A stretch of DNA of 64,000 nucleotides. Source: Marinobacter salexigens (GTDB lineage Bacteria; Pseudomonadota; Gammaproteobacteria; Pseudomonadales; Oleiphilaceae). A program made the translations under genes and the position numbers. The notes beneath the pieces were generated by a model. That model had not been told where the DNA came from and ran no database searches. It saw nothing but the letters and a program-made list of their open reading frames with translations. This document shows, one piece after another, positions 63,882 through 64,000 of this stretch. The DNA is taken from positions 160,815 to 224,814 of the forward strand of contig NZ_NIHC01000007.1 in NCBI RefSeq assembly GCF_002806945.1, written 5' to 3'. Each line of letters starts with the position of its first letter. Within the stretch, counting starts at the first letter, position 1.

Positions 63882-64000
63882 GTAAGCGTCCGCCCATCAC
63901 ACCTTGCTAATGCTCATAGGCTTCCAGTTGTGCGGTAGCAGTTCATCAATGGCGTTGTTTTTCTGCGTTGGCAGTTTCGTCAGAATATCTTTCAGATAGG
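63882..64000 (-). mobile_element. IS66-family insertion element, one end
   Basis: The plus-strand sequence from 63882 begins GTAAGCGTCC, matching the conserved GTAA start of IS66-family terminal repeats. A TnpC-like reading frame starts within it. The other end lies beyond the window, so the target duplication (usually 8 bp) cannot be tested. Confidence 0.75.
63897..64000 (-). CDS. IS66-family transposase TnpC, C-terminal end (truncated by window)
   Basis: The frame reads YLKDILTKLPTQKNNAIDELLPHNW, ending SISKV. The segment IDELLPHNWK matches the C-terminal motif of IS66 transposases (LLPWNW-type). The rest of the gene is beyond the right end of the window. The stop lies 12 bases inside the IS terminus. 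Confidence 0.85.
   Translation of the reverse strand, partial: YLKDILTKLPTQKNNAIDELLPHNWKPMSISKV

Noticed and set aside
1..64000. CRISPR arrays, rRNA genes, replication origin
   Set aside because: No series of evenly spaced direct repeats, no rRNA-like sequence and no DnaA-box cluster were seen in reading the window.

Overview
The window looks like a chromosomal segment of a marine gammaproteobacterium, most likely Marinobacter or a close relative. The gene set (etfBA with a divergent ETF-QO, a cioAB-like cydABDC operon, RlmA, AcpH, a globin-coupled diguanylate cyclase, HiPIP, a selenium cluster), the moderate-to-high GC core and the codon use all point that way. This is inferred from protein resemblance; no database search was run.

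Region 1 (about 1-20 kb) is core metabolism. It holds the 3' end of slyD, the electron-transfer-flavoprotein locus (ETF-QO facing etfB-etfA, with a 22-bp palindrome between them that resembles a fatty-acid-responsive TetR-type operator), RlmA, two small membrane proteins, a saccharopine-dehydrogenase-like reductase, and the cytochrome bd operon cydA-cydB-cydD-cydC. It continues with a SAM methyltransferase, tRNA-Leu(UAA), a haem-globin diguanylate cyclase, an unlisted 44-residue membrane protein, an enoyl-CoA hydratase, a DUF192 lipoprotein and a YadGH-type ABC exporter.

Region 2 (about 20-35 kb) has a cardiolipin synthase followed by a long MipA/OmpV-type barrel, then a probable selenium locus. 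The selenium locus has a PhnDCE-type ABC importer (of the kind annotated as putative selenate transport), a SenB-type glycosyltransferase, and SelD fused to an NADH-dehydrogenase-like flavoprotein. SelD is coupled to an upstream phasin/helix-hairpin-helix protein, a PilZ-like protein and a GNAT-nitrilase fusion. A chemotaxis receptor and a DUF4442 hotdog protein follow.

Region 3 (about 35-53 kb) holds RecQ, a glycerolipid acyltransferase, a carboxylesterase, TrkH, AcpH, a retropepsin-like (DUF785) protein and HiPIP. Next is a NifU-N-like / sulfide:quinone-reductase-like / DUF1641 operon, an alpha/beta hydrolase and an ATP-grasp protein. Last comes a cluster of an Mqo-like enzyme, a strange internally duplicated isocitrate-dehydrogenase-like protein, a pirin and a small outer-membrane barrel.

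Region 4 (about 53-64 kb) is an AT-richer accessory island. Its centrepiece is a three-gene operon on the minus strand: a 1174-residue sensor with a GHKL ATPase domain, a stand-alone receiver, and a receiver fused to a nucleoside-phosphorylase domain. This is the architecture of the anti-phage system Detocs (dtcABC), in which the phosphorylase-fold effector destroys ATP. It is followed by a tyrosine-integrase pseudogene, several uncharacterised lipoprotein, secreted and membrane genes, IS3 remnants, and an IS66-family element that has inserted into an IS3 transposase gene and runs off the window end.
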